Part shown: positions 37,971-47,497 of the stretch, piece by piece
Layout of the letters: each line of letters starts with the position of its first letter
How positions within the stretch are numbered: the stretch's first letter is position 1
From: Actinomadura hallensis
GTDB lineage: Bacteria; Actinomycetota; Actinomycetes; Streptosporangiales; Streptosporangiaceae
Assembly (NCBI RefSeq): GCF_006716765.1
Contig: NZ_VFPO01000001.1
Coordinates: 868,001-932,000, forward strand
DNA: 64,000 nt
Direction: 5' to 3'
Position numbers and translations under genes: made by a program
The notes under the pieces: generated by a model
The model's database searches: none
What the model was told of the DNA's origin: nothing
Seen by the model: only the letters and a program-made list of their open reading frames with translations

Positions 37971-39947
37971 TCAGACCCGCTGCCAGCTGCGCGGCGGCTG
38001 CCCCGTCTTCTTGGCGACGGGGTTCCACAGGGCGACGAACTTCTGCTTGGCCGTCGTCGCGCGCCGCTCGACGGCCGCGCGTCCCGGGACCCTCTCCGCG
38101 GCGGGACGCGGCTTGCCCCGGCAGTTGTGCTGGTTCCGCTGCGCCCACCGCAGCAGGACCTGGTCGACCTGCAGCGACGCCGTCAGCGCCTCGGTGAGCG
38201 TCGCGCGCAGGCGTTCGCCGTTCGCGAGCTTGTCCACCTGGAGGTTCCGGGTGCGGGCGAGCTGGTTCTGGCGCGCCTGGGCGACCTGCTCGAATCCCTT
38301 GATCGCCTGCGGCAGCGTCTTGCACTTCCCGGCACGCCCGATCGCGCCGGCGAGGACGCTGCGGGTCGCGGCGCTGTCGTCGAGGAGCTTGTTCAGGACC
38401 GCGGCCTGCTGCCTGGCCTCGGTCTGGATCGCGTTCTTCTGCGCGACCTGCGTGTTGGACGGAGACGCGGACGGTGTGGGCGTCGTGCTCGCCGACGAGT
38501 TGTCGCCGGACGGCCACACGACGAACACCACGCTGCCCACCGCGATCGTCACGAGCGCGGCGACGGTCGCGAGGAGCGGCTTGCTCGTCCCGCCGCCGGA
38601 GGTCCCGCCCTGGTTGGGCGGGGGACCGAACGCGGGGTCGCCCGGACCGCCCGGCCCCATCGGACCGCCCATCGGGGCCATCTGCGCGCCCTGGCCCATC
38701 GGGGGAGCGCCCATGGGGGAGCCCGGGTCCATCCGGGTCTGGTCGAAGCCGCCGCCGAAGCCCATGGGCGAGGCGGGGCCGCCGGCGTCCGGCATGCCCG
38801 GGCCGGGCGCGACCTGTGTCGCCCCGGCGTCGAGCATCGGCTGCTGGGGGACGGCAGGGCCCATCGCCTGCGTCGCGTCGGCCTCCTGCGGGTCCGGCTT
38901 GCGCGGCTGCGCGAACCACGACTCGGGGACGATCGACTCGGTGGGCGGCGGCTCCTCCGCCAGCCCGAACGGGTTCGGCGGCGGATCCGCGGCGCTGAAC
39001 CCGACGGACGGGACGGGCGCCTCCGGCTCGTCGTCGTCCTCGTCGGGGTTGAACGTCCAGGCCGCGGTGGCCTCGGGGTCGGCCGCGGGAAGCGGGGACG
39101 CCGGCGTCGCCGCGGAAGGCTGGACGGAGGGCGTCTGACCGGACGGCGACGGCTGGTCGGGCCCGGGATGCTGAGCCCCATGACCGGGCTGCTGGGAGTA
39201 CGGAGACGGGTCGGCAGGTTCGGACGGCTCCACCGACAACTGGAGCGGCGGCTGCCCGAAGCCGGACGGAGGGGTCGTCCCCGACGCCTGCCCGAACCCG
39301 GACGGCTGCCCGAAATCCGACGCCTGCCCGTACTCCGATGCCTGACCCGGCCCTGCCTGTGCGGCCCCTGTCTGCTGTGTCGAGCTGGACGGGTCCCCAA
39401 GCCCCGGCGCGTGCACGGGCGGCTGCTGCGCGGGCTGCGGATGGCCGGTCGGTTCCGAAGGCTCGGACGGCTCCACCGACAGCTGGAGCGGCGGCCGCGC
39501 GGCGGCGGAGGGCTGCGTCGACACCGAGGGCTGTGTCGACACCGAGGGGGCGGACGAGCCGAGCGGAGGCTCCGGCGCCGTCTGCGAGGGGCTCGAGAAG
39601 TCGGACGCGGAGTAACCGGACGAGTAGTCCGGCATCGCGTAACCCGAAGTCGAGTAGTCCGGCTTCGAGTAGTCCGGCGTCGAGTAGTAGGACGAGAAGT
39701 CCGACGAGGAGAAGCCCGAGCTCGCGGACGGCTGAGGGTCGGAGACGGATGAGTGCGGCACGCCCGGAGGCGCCGTCGTCGTCCGGTCGCCGGAGGCGTC
39801 GGCGGTGCCGGGGGCCGGCGGGGCGTCCGCGACCGGTGCCGACAGCGGAGCGATCGGCCCGACCGAGTAGACGTCGATCGGTGCCTCACAGTGCGAACAC
39901 TTCCCGAGAGTCCCGGGCGTGTCATTGCCGCACGTCGGACACTGCAT
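37971..39947 (-). CDS. Zinc-ribbon, single-TM protein (paralogue B)
   Basis: A 658-residue protein. The N-terminal ribbon has C3, C6, C17 and C20 (MQCPTCGN, KCSHCEA). A 430-residue Ser/Pro/Gln-rich region contains repeated DYS units (YSTPDYSKPDYSTSGY) and two copies of PPLQLSVEPSEP. One membrane helix lies near 455-480. The outer domain shares TRSVLAGAIG and a K..F...W.P.A...G.P ending with paralogue A. The pair probably arose by duplication. It is divergent from murT, so the 368-bp gap between them must carry both promoters. Confidence 0.78.
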   Translation of the reverse strand: MQCPTCGNDTPGTLGKCSHCEAPIDVYSVGPIAPLSAPVADAPPAPGTADASGDRTTTAPPGVPHSSVSDPQPSASSGFSSSDFSSYYSTPDYSKPDYSTSGYAMPDYSSGYSASDFSSPSQTAPEPPLGSSAPSVSTQPSVSTQPSAAARPPLQLSVEPSEPSEPTGHPQPAQQPPVHAPGLGDPSSSTQQTGAAQAGPGQASEYGQASDFGQPSGFGQASGTTPPSGFGQPPLQLSVEPSEPADPSPYSQQPGHGAQHPGPDQPSPSGQTPSVQPSAATPASPLPAADPEATAAWTFNPDEDDDEPEAPVPSVGFSAADPPPNPFGLAEEPPPTESIVPESWFAQPRKPDPQEADATQAMGPAVPQQPMLDAGATQVAPGPGMPDAGGPASPMGFGGGFDQTRMDPGSPMGAPPMGQGAQMAPMGGPMGPGGPGDPAFGPPPNQGGTSGGGTSKPLLATVAALVTIAVGSVVFVVWPSGDNSSASTTPTPSASPSNTQVAQKNAIQTEARQQAAVLNKLLDDSAATRSVLAGAIGRAGKCKTLPQAIKGFEQVAQARQNQLARTRNLQVDKLANGERLRATLTEALTASLQVDQVLLRWAQRNQHNCRGKPRPAAERVPGRAAVERRATTAKQKFVALWNPVAKKTGQPPRSWQRV

Positions 39948-40315
39948 CGCTCAGACCTCGCCTTATCGCCGCTCTGCCCACGCTCGCGATCCGGGTCCGC
40001 CGGGCCGGGCGGGCCTCGCTTCCCCGCCACCGGCAGGGTTCCCGACAAAAGTAGTGGGTGCCGCCGTTCTCGGACGCGTGGATGGCAATCTGGCACACCG
40101 TAGTCGGAGGTCGCACCGAATCACGACATGTCGGTACGGGTCAAGATTGGCCGCGCCGGTTTACCTGATCATCTGTGATGCTTATCACAAGCCCGCCTCG
40201 AGTGCGAGCGACTTCGGCAACCGCTGCCGGGCAGCCCTTCGGATGAGCCGTGGGCGATGTCCCGAGCGGCTAGGCTCGGAACGGTTTCCCGGCGCATCCA
40301 GAGAAGACGGAGTCC
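39948..40315. other. Divergent intergenic region between the zinc-ribbon gene and murT
   Basis: These 368 bases contain no gene. They hold the CRP-type palindrome (40174-40189) and an AGAAGACGGAG ribosome-site region before the murT ATG at 40316. Confidence 0.5.
40174..40189. promoter_or_regulatory. Perfect CRP-type palindrome TGTGAT-N4-ATCACA
   Basis: TGTGAT (40174-40179) and ATCACA (40184-40189) are exact inverted halves around GCTT, matching the CRP/FNR-family consensus TGTGA-N6-TCACA. It lies in the 39948-40315 gap, about 127 bp before the murT start and 230 bp from the zinc-ribbon gene start. Actinobacterial Crp binds this consensus. Which of the two divergent genes it controls cannot be told. 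Confidence 0.6.
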
Positions 40316-41566
40316 ATGAGCGATCTTCCGCTGCGTTCGCAGCTGGCCGTCGCGCTCGGTCGTACGGCCGCCAAGATGTCCCGAATGGCGGGCCGCGGAG
40401 ACGGCTCGGTGATCGGCGGACGGGTCGGCCTGCGCCTCGACCCCGAGCTGCTGACCAGGCTCGCCAAGGACCGCAAGCTCGTCCTCGTCAGCGCCACCAA
40501 CGGCAAGACGACGACGACCCGGCTGATCACGTCGGCGATGACGCCGCTCGGCGAGATCGCCACGAACGCGTTCGGCGCGAACATGCCGACCGGTCACGTG
40601 TCGGCCCTCGCCGCCGCCCCCACCGCCCGGTACGGCGTCCTGGAATGTGACGAGAAATACGTCCCGATGGTCCTCGCCGAGACCGGCGCCAACGTCGTCG
40701 CGCTGATGAATCTCAGCCGGGACCAGATGGACCGCGCCGCCGAGATCTGGCTGCTGGCCGGCAAGTGGCGCCGCGCCCTGGAGGCGTCCCCGCAGAGCCA
40801 CGTCGTCGCCAACTGCGACGACCCGCTCGTCACCTGGGGCGCGTCCGGCGCCAAGAGTGTCACGTGGGTCGCGGCGGGCCAGCACTGGCGCGAGGACTCC
40901 TGGTGCTGCCCCGAGTGCGGGGGCCCCCTCGACCGGGAGGACACCGACGAGGACAGCGACTGGCGCTGCCGCCAGTGCCACTTCGCGCGTCCCCGCCCCG
41001 AGTGGGCGCTGAAGGGCGACATGGTCACCGCCCCGGACGGCCGGACGTTCTCGCTGAGCGGCCTGTCGCTGCCCGGCCGCGCGAACCGCTCGAACGCCCT
41101 CGTCGCGCTCGCGGTCGTCGCGCAGTTCGGGGTCCCGCCCGAGCAGGCGCTGCCGCTGCTGTCGCAGGTCACGTCGGTCGCCGGCCGCTACACGACGGTG
41201 GAGCACGAGGGCAGGTCGATCCGGCTGCTGCTGTCGAAGAACCCCGCCGGCTGGCTGGAGGCGTTCGACGTCCTGCAGCCCAAGCCCGGTCCCGTCGTCC
41301 TGTCGGTGAACGCGCAGGGCCCGGACGGCCGCGACACGTCGTGGCTCTGGGACGTCGACTACCGCATCCTCCAGGGCCGTCCCGTGTGGGTGACCGGCGA
41401 GCGGCGCATCGACCTCGCCGCGCGCCTGGAGGCCGCGGACGTGCCGTTCACCGTCGTGGAGGACATCGACCAGGCGGTCATGGCCGTCCCGCCGGGCCAC
41501 CTGGACGTGATCGCCAACTACACCGCCTTCCAGCACATCCGAACGAGGTACGGCCGTGTCGTCTAG
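40316..41566 (+). CDS. murT: Lipid II isoglutaminyl synthase, MurT subunit
   Basis: A 416-residue Mur-ligase-like protein. The ATP loop is SATNGKTTTTRLI (about 59-71). The central domain carries the family's zinc ribbon: CCPECGGP and later WRCRQCHF. NLSRDQMDR and SLPGRANRSNA are further Mur signatures; the C-terminal DUF1727 domain ends the protein. With GatD it amidates the alpha-carboxylate of D-Glu in lipid II to D-isoglutamine using ATP and glutamine. The gatD gene overlaps its stop by 11 bases, as in other Gram-positive operons. Confidence 0.95.
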   Translation: MSDLPLRSQLAVALGRTAAKMSRMAGRGDGSVIGGRVGLRLDPELLTRLAKDRKLVLVSATNGKTTTTRLITSAMTPLGEIATNAFGANMPTGHVSALAAAPTARYGVLECDEKYVPMVLAETGANVVALMNLSRDQMDRAAEIWLLAGKWRRALEASPQSHVVANCDDPLVTWGASGAKSVTWVAAGQHWREDSWCCPECGGPLDREDTDEDSDWRCRQCHFARPRPEWALKGDMVTAPDGRTFSLSGLSLPGRANRSNALVALAVVAQFGVPPEQALPLLSQVTSVAGRYTTVEHEGRSIRLLLSKNPAGWLEAFDVLQPKPGPVVLSVNAQGPDGRDTSWLWDVDYRILQGRPVWVTGERRIDLAARLEAADVPFTVVEDIDQAVMAVPPGHLDVIANYTAFQHIRTRYGRVV

Positions 41567-42311
41567 CCCGTCGCCCAGCCCGTCGTCCCGCCCGTCGCCC
41601 GGCGCCCCCGACCGGCTCAAGATCGTCTGGATCTACCCGGATCTCCTCAGCACCTACGGCGACCAGGGCAACACGATCGTCCTGGAGCGCCGCGCGGCCC
41701 TGCGCGGCATCCCGACCGAGACCGTGCACCTGCGGTCGGACGAGCCCGTCCCCGCCGACGGCGACATCTACCTGCTCGGCGGCGGCGAGGACCGCCCGCA
41801 GATCCTCGCGGCGCAGCGCCTCGCCAACGACGGCGGCCTGGCCCGCGCCGTGGAGTCCGGCGCGGTGGTGTTCGGGGTGTGCGCGGGCTACCAGATCCTC
41901 GGCCGGGAGTTCGGCGGCGAGGAGGGCCAGCCGCTTCCCGGGCTCGGGCTGCTCGACATCCGCTCCGGCCGCGGCGAGAAGCGCGCCGTCGGCGAGCTCG
42001 TCGGCGACGTGGCGGCGGAGCTGAACGTCCCGCGCATCACCGGATTCGAGAACCACCAGGGCGTCACGCAGCTCGGCCCGAACGCCAAGCCGTTCGCGAA
42101 GGTGCTGCACGGCATCGGCAACGGCGACGGCTACGAGGGCGCCTACAGCGGCCGCGTCCTCGGCACCTACATGCACGGCCCGGCGCTGGTCCGCAACCCC
42201 GGCCTCGCCGACCTGCTGCTCCGCTGGGCGACCGGCACCGAGCTGGCGCCGCTGGACGACTCCTGGGCCGGCCGCCTCCGCGAGGAACGCCTCAAGGCCG
42301 TGATGGGCTGA
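41556..42311 (+). CDS. gatD: Lipid II isoglutaminyl synthase, GatD glutaminase subunit
   Basis: A 251-residue class I glutamine amidotransferase. The nucleophile C109 is in VFGVCAGYQILG, the catalytic His is H207 in TYMHGPAL, and DIYLLGGGEDRPQ is the oxyanion region. It releases ammonia for MurT. The GTG start lies inside the end of murT (11-base overlap). A short Ser/Pro-rich N-terminus (about 18 residues) precedes the conserved fold. Confidence 0.95.
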   Translation: MSSSPSPSPSSRPSPGAPDRLKIVWIYPDLLSTYGDQGNTIVLERRAALRGIPTETVHLRSDEPVPADGDIYLLGGGEDRPQILAAQRLANDGGLARAVESGAVVFGVCAGYQILGREFGGEEGQPLPGLGLLDIRSGRGEKRAVGELVGDVAAELNVPRITGFENHQGVTQLGPNAKPFAKVLHGIGNGDGYEGAYSGRVLGTYMHGPALVRNPGLADLLLRWATGTELAPLDDSWAGRLREERLKAVMG

Positions 42312-42329
42312 TCCGTGATGGGCTGATCC
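42300..42329 (+). repeat. Perfect 15-bp tandem duplication across the gatD stop
   Basis: GTGATGGGCTGATCC occurs twice in a row (42300-42314 and 42315-42329). The first copy contains the gatD stop TGA (42309-42311). The unit is five codons, so the second copy gives a second in-frame TGA at 42324-42326. Confidence 0.85.
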
Positions 42330-42535
42330 GCGACGCCGCCGGGCGCCCTCCGGCATGTGCTCGGCCCGGCGACGTCATCGGTTCGACGAAAACGGCGCGG
42401 ACCCGGTGGCCGACGCGTTCAGGAGTCCGGTCCGAGCCGTATAGGGCCGGTTCGGCGACCGTCCCGCTCGTGATTCCTCTTCTTTGTGATCTTTGGGTCT
42501 GGCCGACGCGCCGCGCCGGTGCCACCGTAACTGCC

Positions 42536-43981
42536 ATGATCTGCTGCCGGCCCAGCCGCCGCGACGTCGTCCGCTGGAGCGCCGTCGTCGCGAGCGCCTC
42601 CCTCGTGCCCGTCCTGGACGGTGCGCCCGCCCGTGCGGCCGACAACGTGCGGCCGGTGAACCTGGAGCTGGTCACCGTCACCGAGACGACGGCCGTGATC
42701 ACCTGGTACACCGGCGTCCCCGGGACGGACGACGGCCTGGGCCGCATGAAGCCCGCCCCGTCCGACGCCATGGTCGTCTACGGCACGCACCCGTCGCGGC
42801 TCACCGGAACCGCCCACGGCCCCTCGGGAACCCCGTACCACTACGTCGAGCTGACCGATCTCGAACCGGGCCAGACGTACTACTACAAGGCCCTCTCAAG
42901 GGGCCGGGCGGCCACTCCCACGTTTCTCGCGTTCGGCGAGTCGGCGGGCAGTCCTCACGGCGACGTGTTCGCCTTCACGACCCCGCAGCCGCCGCCGGGC
43001 CGGCACCTCTTCTCCGTCGCGTTGTGCAACGACCTGCACCTGGGCGAAACGGTCGCCGGACTGATCGGCCAGCTCCCCTGGATCAAGGGCATCAGCCAGG
43101 TCCCCGGTCACCCGCCCTACCCCGAGGTCATGGCGAAGGCGTTGGTCGCCGACGCGCGGGCCCGAGGCGCGCGGTACCTTCTCGCGGCCGGCGACATCAC
43201 CAGCGAAGCGGCCCCCGTCGACCTGGAGAGCGCCAAAGGCATCCTCGACGAGTTCGGCACGCTGGGCAGCGACTACGTGGTGGCCAGGGGCAATCACGAC
43301 CGGGCGCATTCCGGCGAGCGCTACGCGTCCTGCAGCCCCGGCGAACACCAGGGGAACGACTGCTACCGGGACGTCTTCTCCCCGGGATCGTCCGCCGGCG
43401 AGACCTACTTCACCCACAACCTCAACGGCCTGCGCGTCATCGGCCTGGACACCTACGACAAGCCCGGCGACGGAGGCGACGCGGGCGGCCTGTCTCCCGC
43501 CCAGCAGGCCTGGTTCGAGGCCGAGCTGAAGAAGGACCCCGACCGCCCCACCGTGGTCTTCGGCCACCACCCCCTCTTCGTGGAGAACGACCCACTCGCC
43601 ATAACCGGGACCCGCTCCATGGACGCGGGCCAATCCCTGCGGATCCTCGCGGCCTACAACAGGACACCGGGCGTCTTCCTCCACCACGCGGGCCATACCC
43701 ACCGCAACCAACGCTCGGTGTTCCCCCTGGCGCCGCGGGTCGTCCAGCAGGAAGTGGGCGCGGTGAAGGAGTATCCGGGCGGCTTCACCCTTCTCCGCGT
43801 CCACACCGGCGGCTACGCGTTGAACTTCTACAAGACCCGAAGCGACGAGGCCCGCGCCTGGAGCGAACGCAGCCGCCAGGAACTGGCCGGACAGTGGCCT
43901 CAGCTCTCCTTCGGAAACCGCCACACGGACCGCAACTCGGTCGTCGTCCGGGACCTCTCCGGCCTGTCCCCGGCGACCTGA
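42536..43981 (+). CDS. Tat-exported metallophosphoesterase
   Basis: A 481-residue protein. The twin-arginine signal SRRDVVRWSAVVASASLVPV ends near ARAAD. A fibronectin-like N-domain precedes the calcineurin-type fold: NDLHLGE, LAAGDITSE, VARGNHDRAH, VVFGHHPLF and HHAGHTHRNQ give the usual metal ligands. It should hydrolyse phosphoesters outside the membrane; the natural substrate is unknown. The ATG lies 224 bp after gatD. Upstream frame extension is non-coding in style and was rejected. Confidence 0.88.
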   Translation: MICCRPSRRDVVRWSAVVASASLVPVLDGAPARAADNVRPVNLELVTVTETTAVITWYTGVPGTDDGLGRMKPAPSDAMVVYGTHPSRLTGTAHGPSGTPYHYVELTDLEPGQTYYYKALSRGRAATPTFLAFGESAGSPHGDVFAFTTPQPPPGRHLFSVALCNDLHLGETVAGLIGQLPWIKGISQVPGHPPYPEVMAKALVADARARGARYLLAAGDITSEAAPVDLESAKGILDEFGTLGSDYVVARGNHDRAHSGERYASCSPGEHQGNDCYRDVFSPGSSAGETYFTHNLNGLRVIGLDTYDKPGDGGDAGGLSPAQQAWFEAELKKDPDRPTVVFGHHPLFVENDPLAITGTRSMDAGQSLRILAAYNRTPGVFLHHAGHTHRNQRSVFPLAPRVVQQEVGAVKEYPGGFTLLRVHTGGYALNFYKTRSDEARAWSERSRQELAGQWPQLSFGNRHTDRNSVVVRDLSGLSPAT

Positions 43982-44288
43982 CCAGCGAACACACGCCTCC
44001 CCTGGCCGACGAACCCGCGGCCGCAGCGTGCCCCCACATCCTGCGCAAACCCGCCCTCCCCAGACGGGTGCAGGCGCGGCACCGCGCTGAACGCGCCCCG
44101 TAAGCCGGCCATCCGCGACGGTCTTCGGAACCCGCCCTCCCATCGGACGGTTGCTAGTACGGCTTTCGGCAATGACGATCGCCGCGGCCACGCGCGAGGA
44201 TCACCGAGTTCCAGGGTGAACGCGGCCAGGATCTGGCCGCATCGCTTCGTAGCGTGCCGGGAAACGACACAGGCACGAGGGGGAGCCG
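43982..44288. other. Intergenic region before the NmrA-type gene
   Basis: Nothing convincing is seen in these 307 bases beyond the AGGGGGAG ribosome site just before the ATG at 44289. Confidence 0.5.
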
Positions 44289-45173
44289 ATGAGCATCGTC
44301 GTCACCACTCCGACCGGGAACGTCGGTTCGCGCGTGGTCCGGTTGCTGCTGCAGGCGGGCGTCCGCCCGAGGCTGCTGGCCCGTGACCCGTCCCGGCTGG
44401 ACGCGGGGACCCGCCAACGCGCCGACGTCCGGCGCGGCGACCTGACCGATGCCGCGTTCGTCCGCGATGCGATATCGGGCGCGCGGACGGTCTTCTGGGT
44501 CGATCCGACCCCGCACACGGCCGAGAACCCGATCGAGACCTCGGTGCAGACGGCCTCCGCCCTGGTCGACGCCGCACGCTCGGGCGACGTCGCACGGGTC
44601 GTGCTGCTGAGCAGCATCGGGGCGGAGAAGCGCGGGGGAGCAGGCCACATCGACGCATTGGCGCGCATAGAGGAGCAACTCGACGCCACCGGGGCCGACA
44701 CGCTCCACCTGCGCTGCGGCTACTTCTTCACCAACCTCCTGATGGATCTGGACGGCCTGGCCGGAGGCGTGCTGACGACGGCGGCCCGACCGGACGCGCC
44801 GCTGCCATGGGTAGACCCACGCGACATCGGCGACATCGTCGCTGCCCGCCTGCTGAACGAGGAGTGGAAGGGGCACGCGGTGCAAGCCGTCCACGGCCCC
44901 GAAGACCTCAGCTACACGCAGATCGCGGAGACCCTCACGGAGGTTCTCGGCCGTCCCATCCGTCTCGTGACCGTCACGGACGACGAAGTCCGCGCCGCAC
45001 TGACCTCAGCGGGCCTGCCGCCGAGCGCCGTGGAGGGGATCGTCGGCATGACCGCCGGAACCCGCGACCTGACTGCCGAACAACCACGGGACCTGCTGAC
45101 CACGACCCCCACAACCCTCGCATCCTGGGCCTACACGCACCTGCGCCCCCTGCTCCCCACACCCGGCACCTGA
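44289..45173 (+). CDS. NmrA/SDR-family NAD(P)-binding protein
   Basis: A 294-residue protein with an atypical short-chain dehydrogenase fold. The nucleotide loop is VVTTPTGNVGSRVVRLLL, followed by ARDPSRL, RGDLTD and VVLLSSIGA. The catalytic YxxxK is not obvious, as is common for NmrA-like redox sensors. The C-terminal half has YTQIAETLTEVLGRPI. It may be an oxidoreductase such as a quinone reductase or a sensor; the substrate is unknown. A good ribosome site (AGGGGGAG) is present. The next gene, a TetR regulator on the same strand, may govern it. Confidence 0.85.
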   Translation: MSIVVTTPTGNVGSRVVRLLLQAGVRPRLLARDPSRLDAGTRQRADVRRGDLTDAAFVRDAISGARTVFWVDPTPHTAENPIETSVQTASALVDAARSGDVARVVLLSSIGAEKRGGAGHIDALARIEEQLDATGADTLHLRCGYFFTNLLMDLDGLAGGVLTTAARPDAPLPWVDPRDIGDIVAARLLNEEWKGHAVQAVHGPEDLSYTQIAETLTEVLGRPIRLVTVTDDEVRAALTSAGLPPSAVEGIVGMTAGTRDLTAEQPRDLLTTTPTTLASWAYTHLRPLLPTPGT

Positions 45174-45309
45174 CCGCGCAGTGCGTTCCAATGGCGCGTG
45201 GCCAAGGGCGAGCGGAATAAACGCGAGAACACGTGCTATTTGCCCAAATTTGAGTCCGCTTTAGCTTCCGTCGCGTCCGATTTTACCGTTATGCGAATAG
45301 CGTGGCCGG

Positions 45310-45942
45310 ATGTCTAACGTCATCGAACATCAGCGTGTCATCGACAGCGCCACCCGGCTGTTCGGGGAGCTCGGCTATGACGGCACACCCCTGCGGCTGA
45401 TCGCCGAGGCCCTGGGGGTGAGCCCTTCCGCGGTCGTCGAGGTCGCCGGGGACAAGCGCACCATCTACGTCGAGGTCATGCGCCAGGCGTACGAGGCGGA
45501 AAGGCAGATGCTGGACGAGGCGGTGTCGCGTGCCGGCACCGGGCGGGCGGCCGTTCACGAGATCGTGGACGCCTACCTCGACTTCCATGTGGCGAATCCG
45601 CAGAACCGTGCGCTGTGGGCGCACCGCTGGGTGGACGACGCCACCGATCTCTCCGAGCTTGAGGACCGCTACGCGCGGCCCCTCTTCCGGCTCGTCGCCC
45701 AGAAGATCAGGCACGTCGTTCCGCCCGACGTCGACACCTACTATCTGCTCGGAACGCTGGTCTGGTGCGTGCACGGCTTCCTGGGCTCGGGCCTGCTCGA
45801 CCGCTCGCGGGGCATCAGACGGGCCGACGACCGCGCGGCCGTCGAGTTCTTCCGGCACCACCTGCACGTGTTGATGGACCGCCTCCTCGTCCCGAGGGTC
45901 CCGCCGCCGGTCGGACGGCCTCGGCAGCTGACGAACGGGTAG
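45310..45942 (+). CDS. TetR family transcriptional regulator
   Basis: A 210-residue protein. The N-terminal helix-turn-helix reads IDSATRLFGELGYDGTPLRL, then IAEALGVSPSAVVEVAGDK; the usual YYHF motif after the recognition helix is changed to EVAGDK. The rest is the ligand-binding bundle. The 136-bp region upstream (45174-45309) is much more AT-rich than its surroundings and likely holds its promoter. The ligand and targets are unknown; the adjacent NmrA-type gene is the nearest candidate target. Confidence 0.88.
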   Translation: MSNVIEHQRVIDSATRLFGELGYDGTPLRLIAEALGVSPSAVVEVAGDKRTIYVEVMRQAYEAERQMLDEAVSRAGTGRAAVHEIVDAYLDFHVANPQNRALWAHRWVDDATDLSELEDRYARPLFRLVAQKIRHVVPPDVDTYYLLGTLVWCVHGFLGSGLLDRSRGIRRADDRAAVEFFRHHLHVLMDRLLVPRVPPPVGRPRQLTNG

Positions 45943-46113
45943 GCGGCCGAGCACGCGGGCGCCGTGCTGCTCGGCGCCACCCGTTCACGTCGCGCCGCAG
46001 GATCGCAGCGTCCGAGATCGAGCGTCCGCCCGGGCGTCACCCGCGCAGAGGAACGTACCCACAGGCCGGGTGCCCCTGGAGGCCAACGCCCCGATTCCGC
46101 GTTGGGCGGGCGT

Positions 46114-47268
46114 CTACGACGACACGGACTGCCGGTCGCCGTCCGAAACGGGATGCCTGGGGGCGCCGCCCCCGGGGGTGTCGCCGTCCCGCTCGCCGCG
46201 CTCCAGCCGCCGTGCCCTCGAGCTCTCGGCAGCAGCGGGGGCCGGGGTGTCGGGGCGGAAGAGCCAGTCCGCCTTCGGCTCGATCAGCGGACGGAAGACC
46301 TTGACGACGGGTGCGGTGCACAGCAGGGTCGCCAGCACGGCCGCGAGGACGGCGCTGCCCAGCAGCCCCGGGACGGTCGCCATGAAGGACGCGTGGTTGA
46401 GACCGACGTGAACGATCGTCATGCAGACGAAGCCGTGCAGCAGGTAGGCGTACATGGTCTTGGTGCCGAACGCGGTGAACCACGTCCGCCTGCGCGGCAC
46501 CAGCGTGAGCGCGGCGCCGGCCAGCACCGTGGCGAGCGCCAGTACGCCCAAATGGATGAACACTCCCGGGATCACCCCGACCTCAAGCCATTGATAACCC
46601 CTGTCCCAGTAGGTCCAGAGTTCAGGGACGTAACTGCCGCCCGTGTAGTAGAAGGTGGCACCGCACGCAAGGACAAGAGCACCCACCGCGGGCATCACGG
46701 GATGCTTCAGCATCTCGATGTGCCTCCGCTGCAGGCACACCCCCAGAACGAAGAAGGGGAGCAGGGAGAACAGGCGTCTGAGCGTGAGCTCATGCGGCAT
46801 CTCGTGCGTGTACGAGACAAGCGTGATCCCCACGGCGATCGCCAGGGGCCATCGCACGTTCCGCCAGAATGGAACGGTCAAACGCCAGATCAGCACCGAC
46901 ATGAGAAACCACATCAAGTATGTCGGCAGAAAGAACTGCAGATGGAAGTCCGACACCCCGGTGTGCCAGGCATAAAGTGAGTAGAGCGTTTCGAAGATGA
47001 GGTACGGAACGGCGATCTTGGTGACCAGTCCCCGAACCTTCTCGGAGTTCAGGACGAAGTTGCGCGCGAGGTGGCCGGTGATGATGATCAGCAGCGGCAT
47101 CCGGAAGGTCTGGAGCAGCAGCACCGCCGGCTGCGTCACGCCGCTCGGCGGGAACAGCGTCACCGTGTGACCTATGACGACCAGCACCACGGCGAGGAAC
47201 CGGGCGTTATCCAGAAAGGGATCCCGGGTCTTCTGCTTCTCCGCGATATCAGCCGGCCTCACGAACAT
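46114..47268 (-). CDS. Acyltransferase 3 family membrane protein
   Basis: A 384-residue protein. About ten hydrophobic helices start with DNARFLAVVLVVIGHTVTLF; the R...H pattern in the first helix is typical of acyltransferase 3 proteins that add acetyl groups to sugars. The last 45 residues are disordered. The start ATG at 47268 (MFVRPADIAEKQK) was chosen because sequence further upstream is Arg-rich and non-conserved in style, but no clear ribosome site is present. A role in decorating surface polymer is possible. Confidence 0.82.
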   Translation of the reverse strand: MFVRPADIAEKQKTRDPFLDNARFLAVVLVVIGHTVTLFPPSGVTQPAVLLLQTFRMPLLIIITGHLARNFVLNSEKVRGLVTKIAVPYLIFETLYSLYAWHTGVSDFHLQFFLPTYLMWFLMSVLIWRLTVPFWRNVRWPLAIAVGITLVSYTHEMPHELTLRRLFSLLPFFVLGVCLQRRHIEMLKHPVMPAVGALVLACGATFYYTGGSYVPELWTYWDRGYQWLEVGVIPGVFIHLGVLALATVLAGAALTLVPRRRTWFTAFGTKTMYAYLLHGFVCMTIVHVGLNHASFMATVPGLLGSAVLAAVLATLLCTAPVVKVFRPLIEPKADWLFRPDTPAPAAAESSRARRLERGERDGDTPGGGAPRHPVSDGDRQSVSS

Positions 47269-47497
47269 CGACACAGTCTGCCATGTGCGCGCAAGTCGAT
47301 CATCCCGGACGCGAAGTCGGGCGCTCGGGCGGCGGGCTCCGCAATTCGAGGTGGCGTCCGTCACACTCCGCTGCATAAAGCCAAGCCGGTCGTCCGGTGC
47401 TCTACCATTCGCCGCTCATCTTGCCGCACCCTGGCGCACCACCTGCCAAGAGACAAACGACGCCGTGGTCAGGATGCGGGTGGTCGGCGTGCGGTGG

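Noticed and set aside
41879-43981. Longer phosphoesterase start inside gatD
   Set aside because: The added part is antisense-like Arg-rich sequence; the Tat signal fixes the start near 42536.
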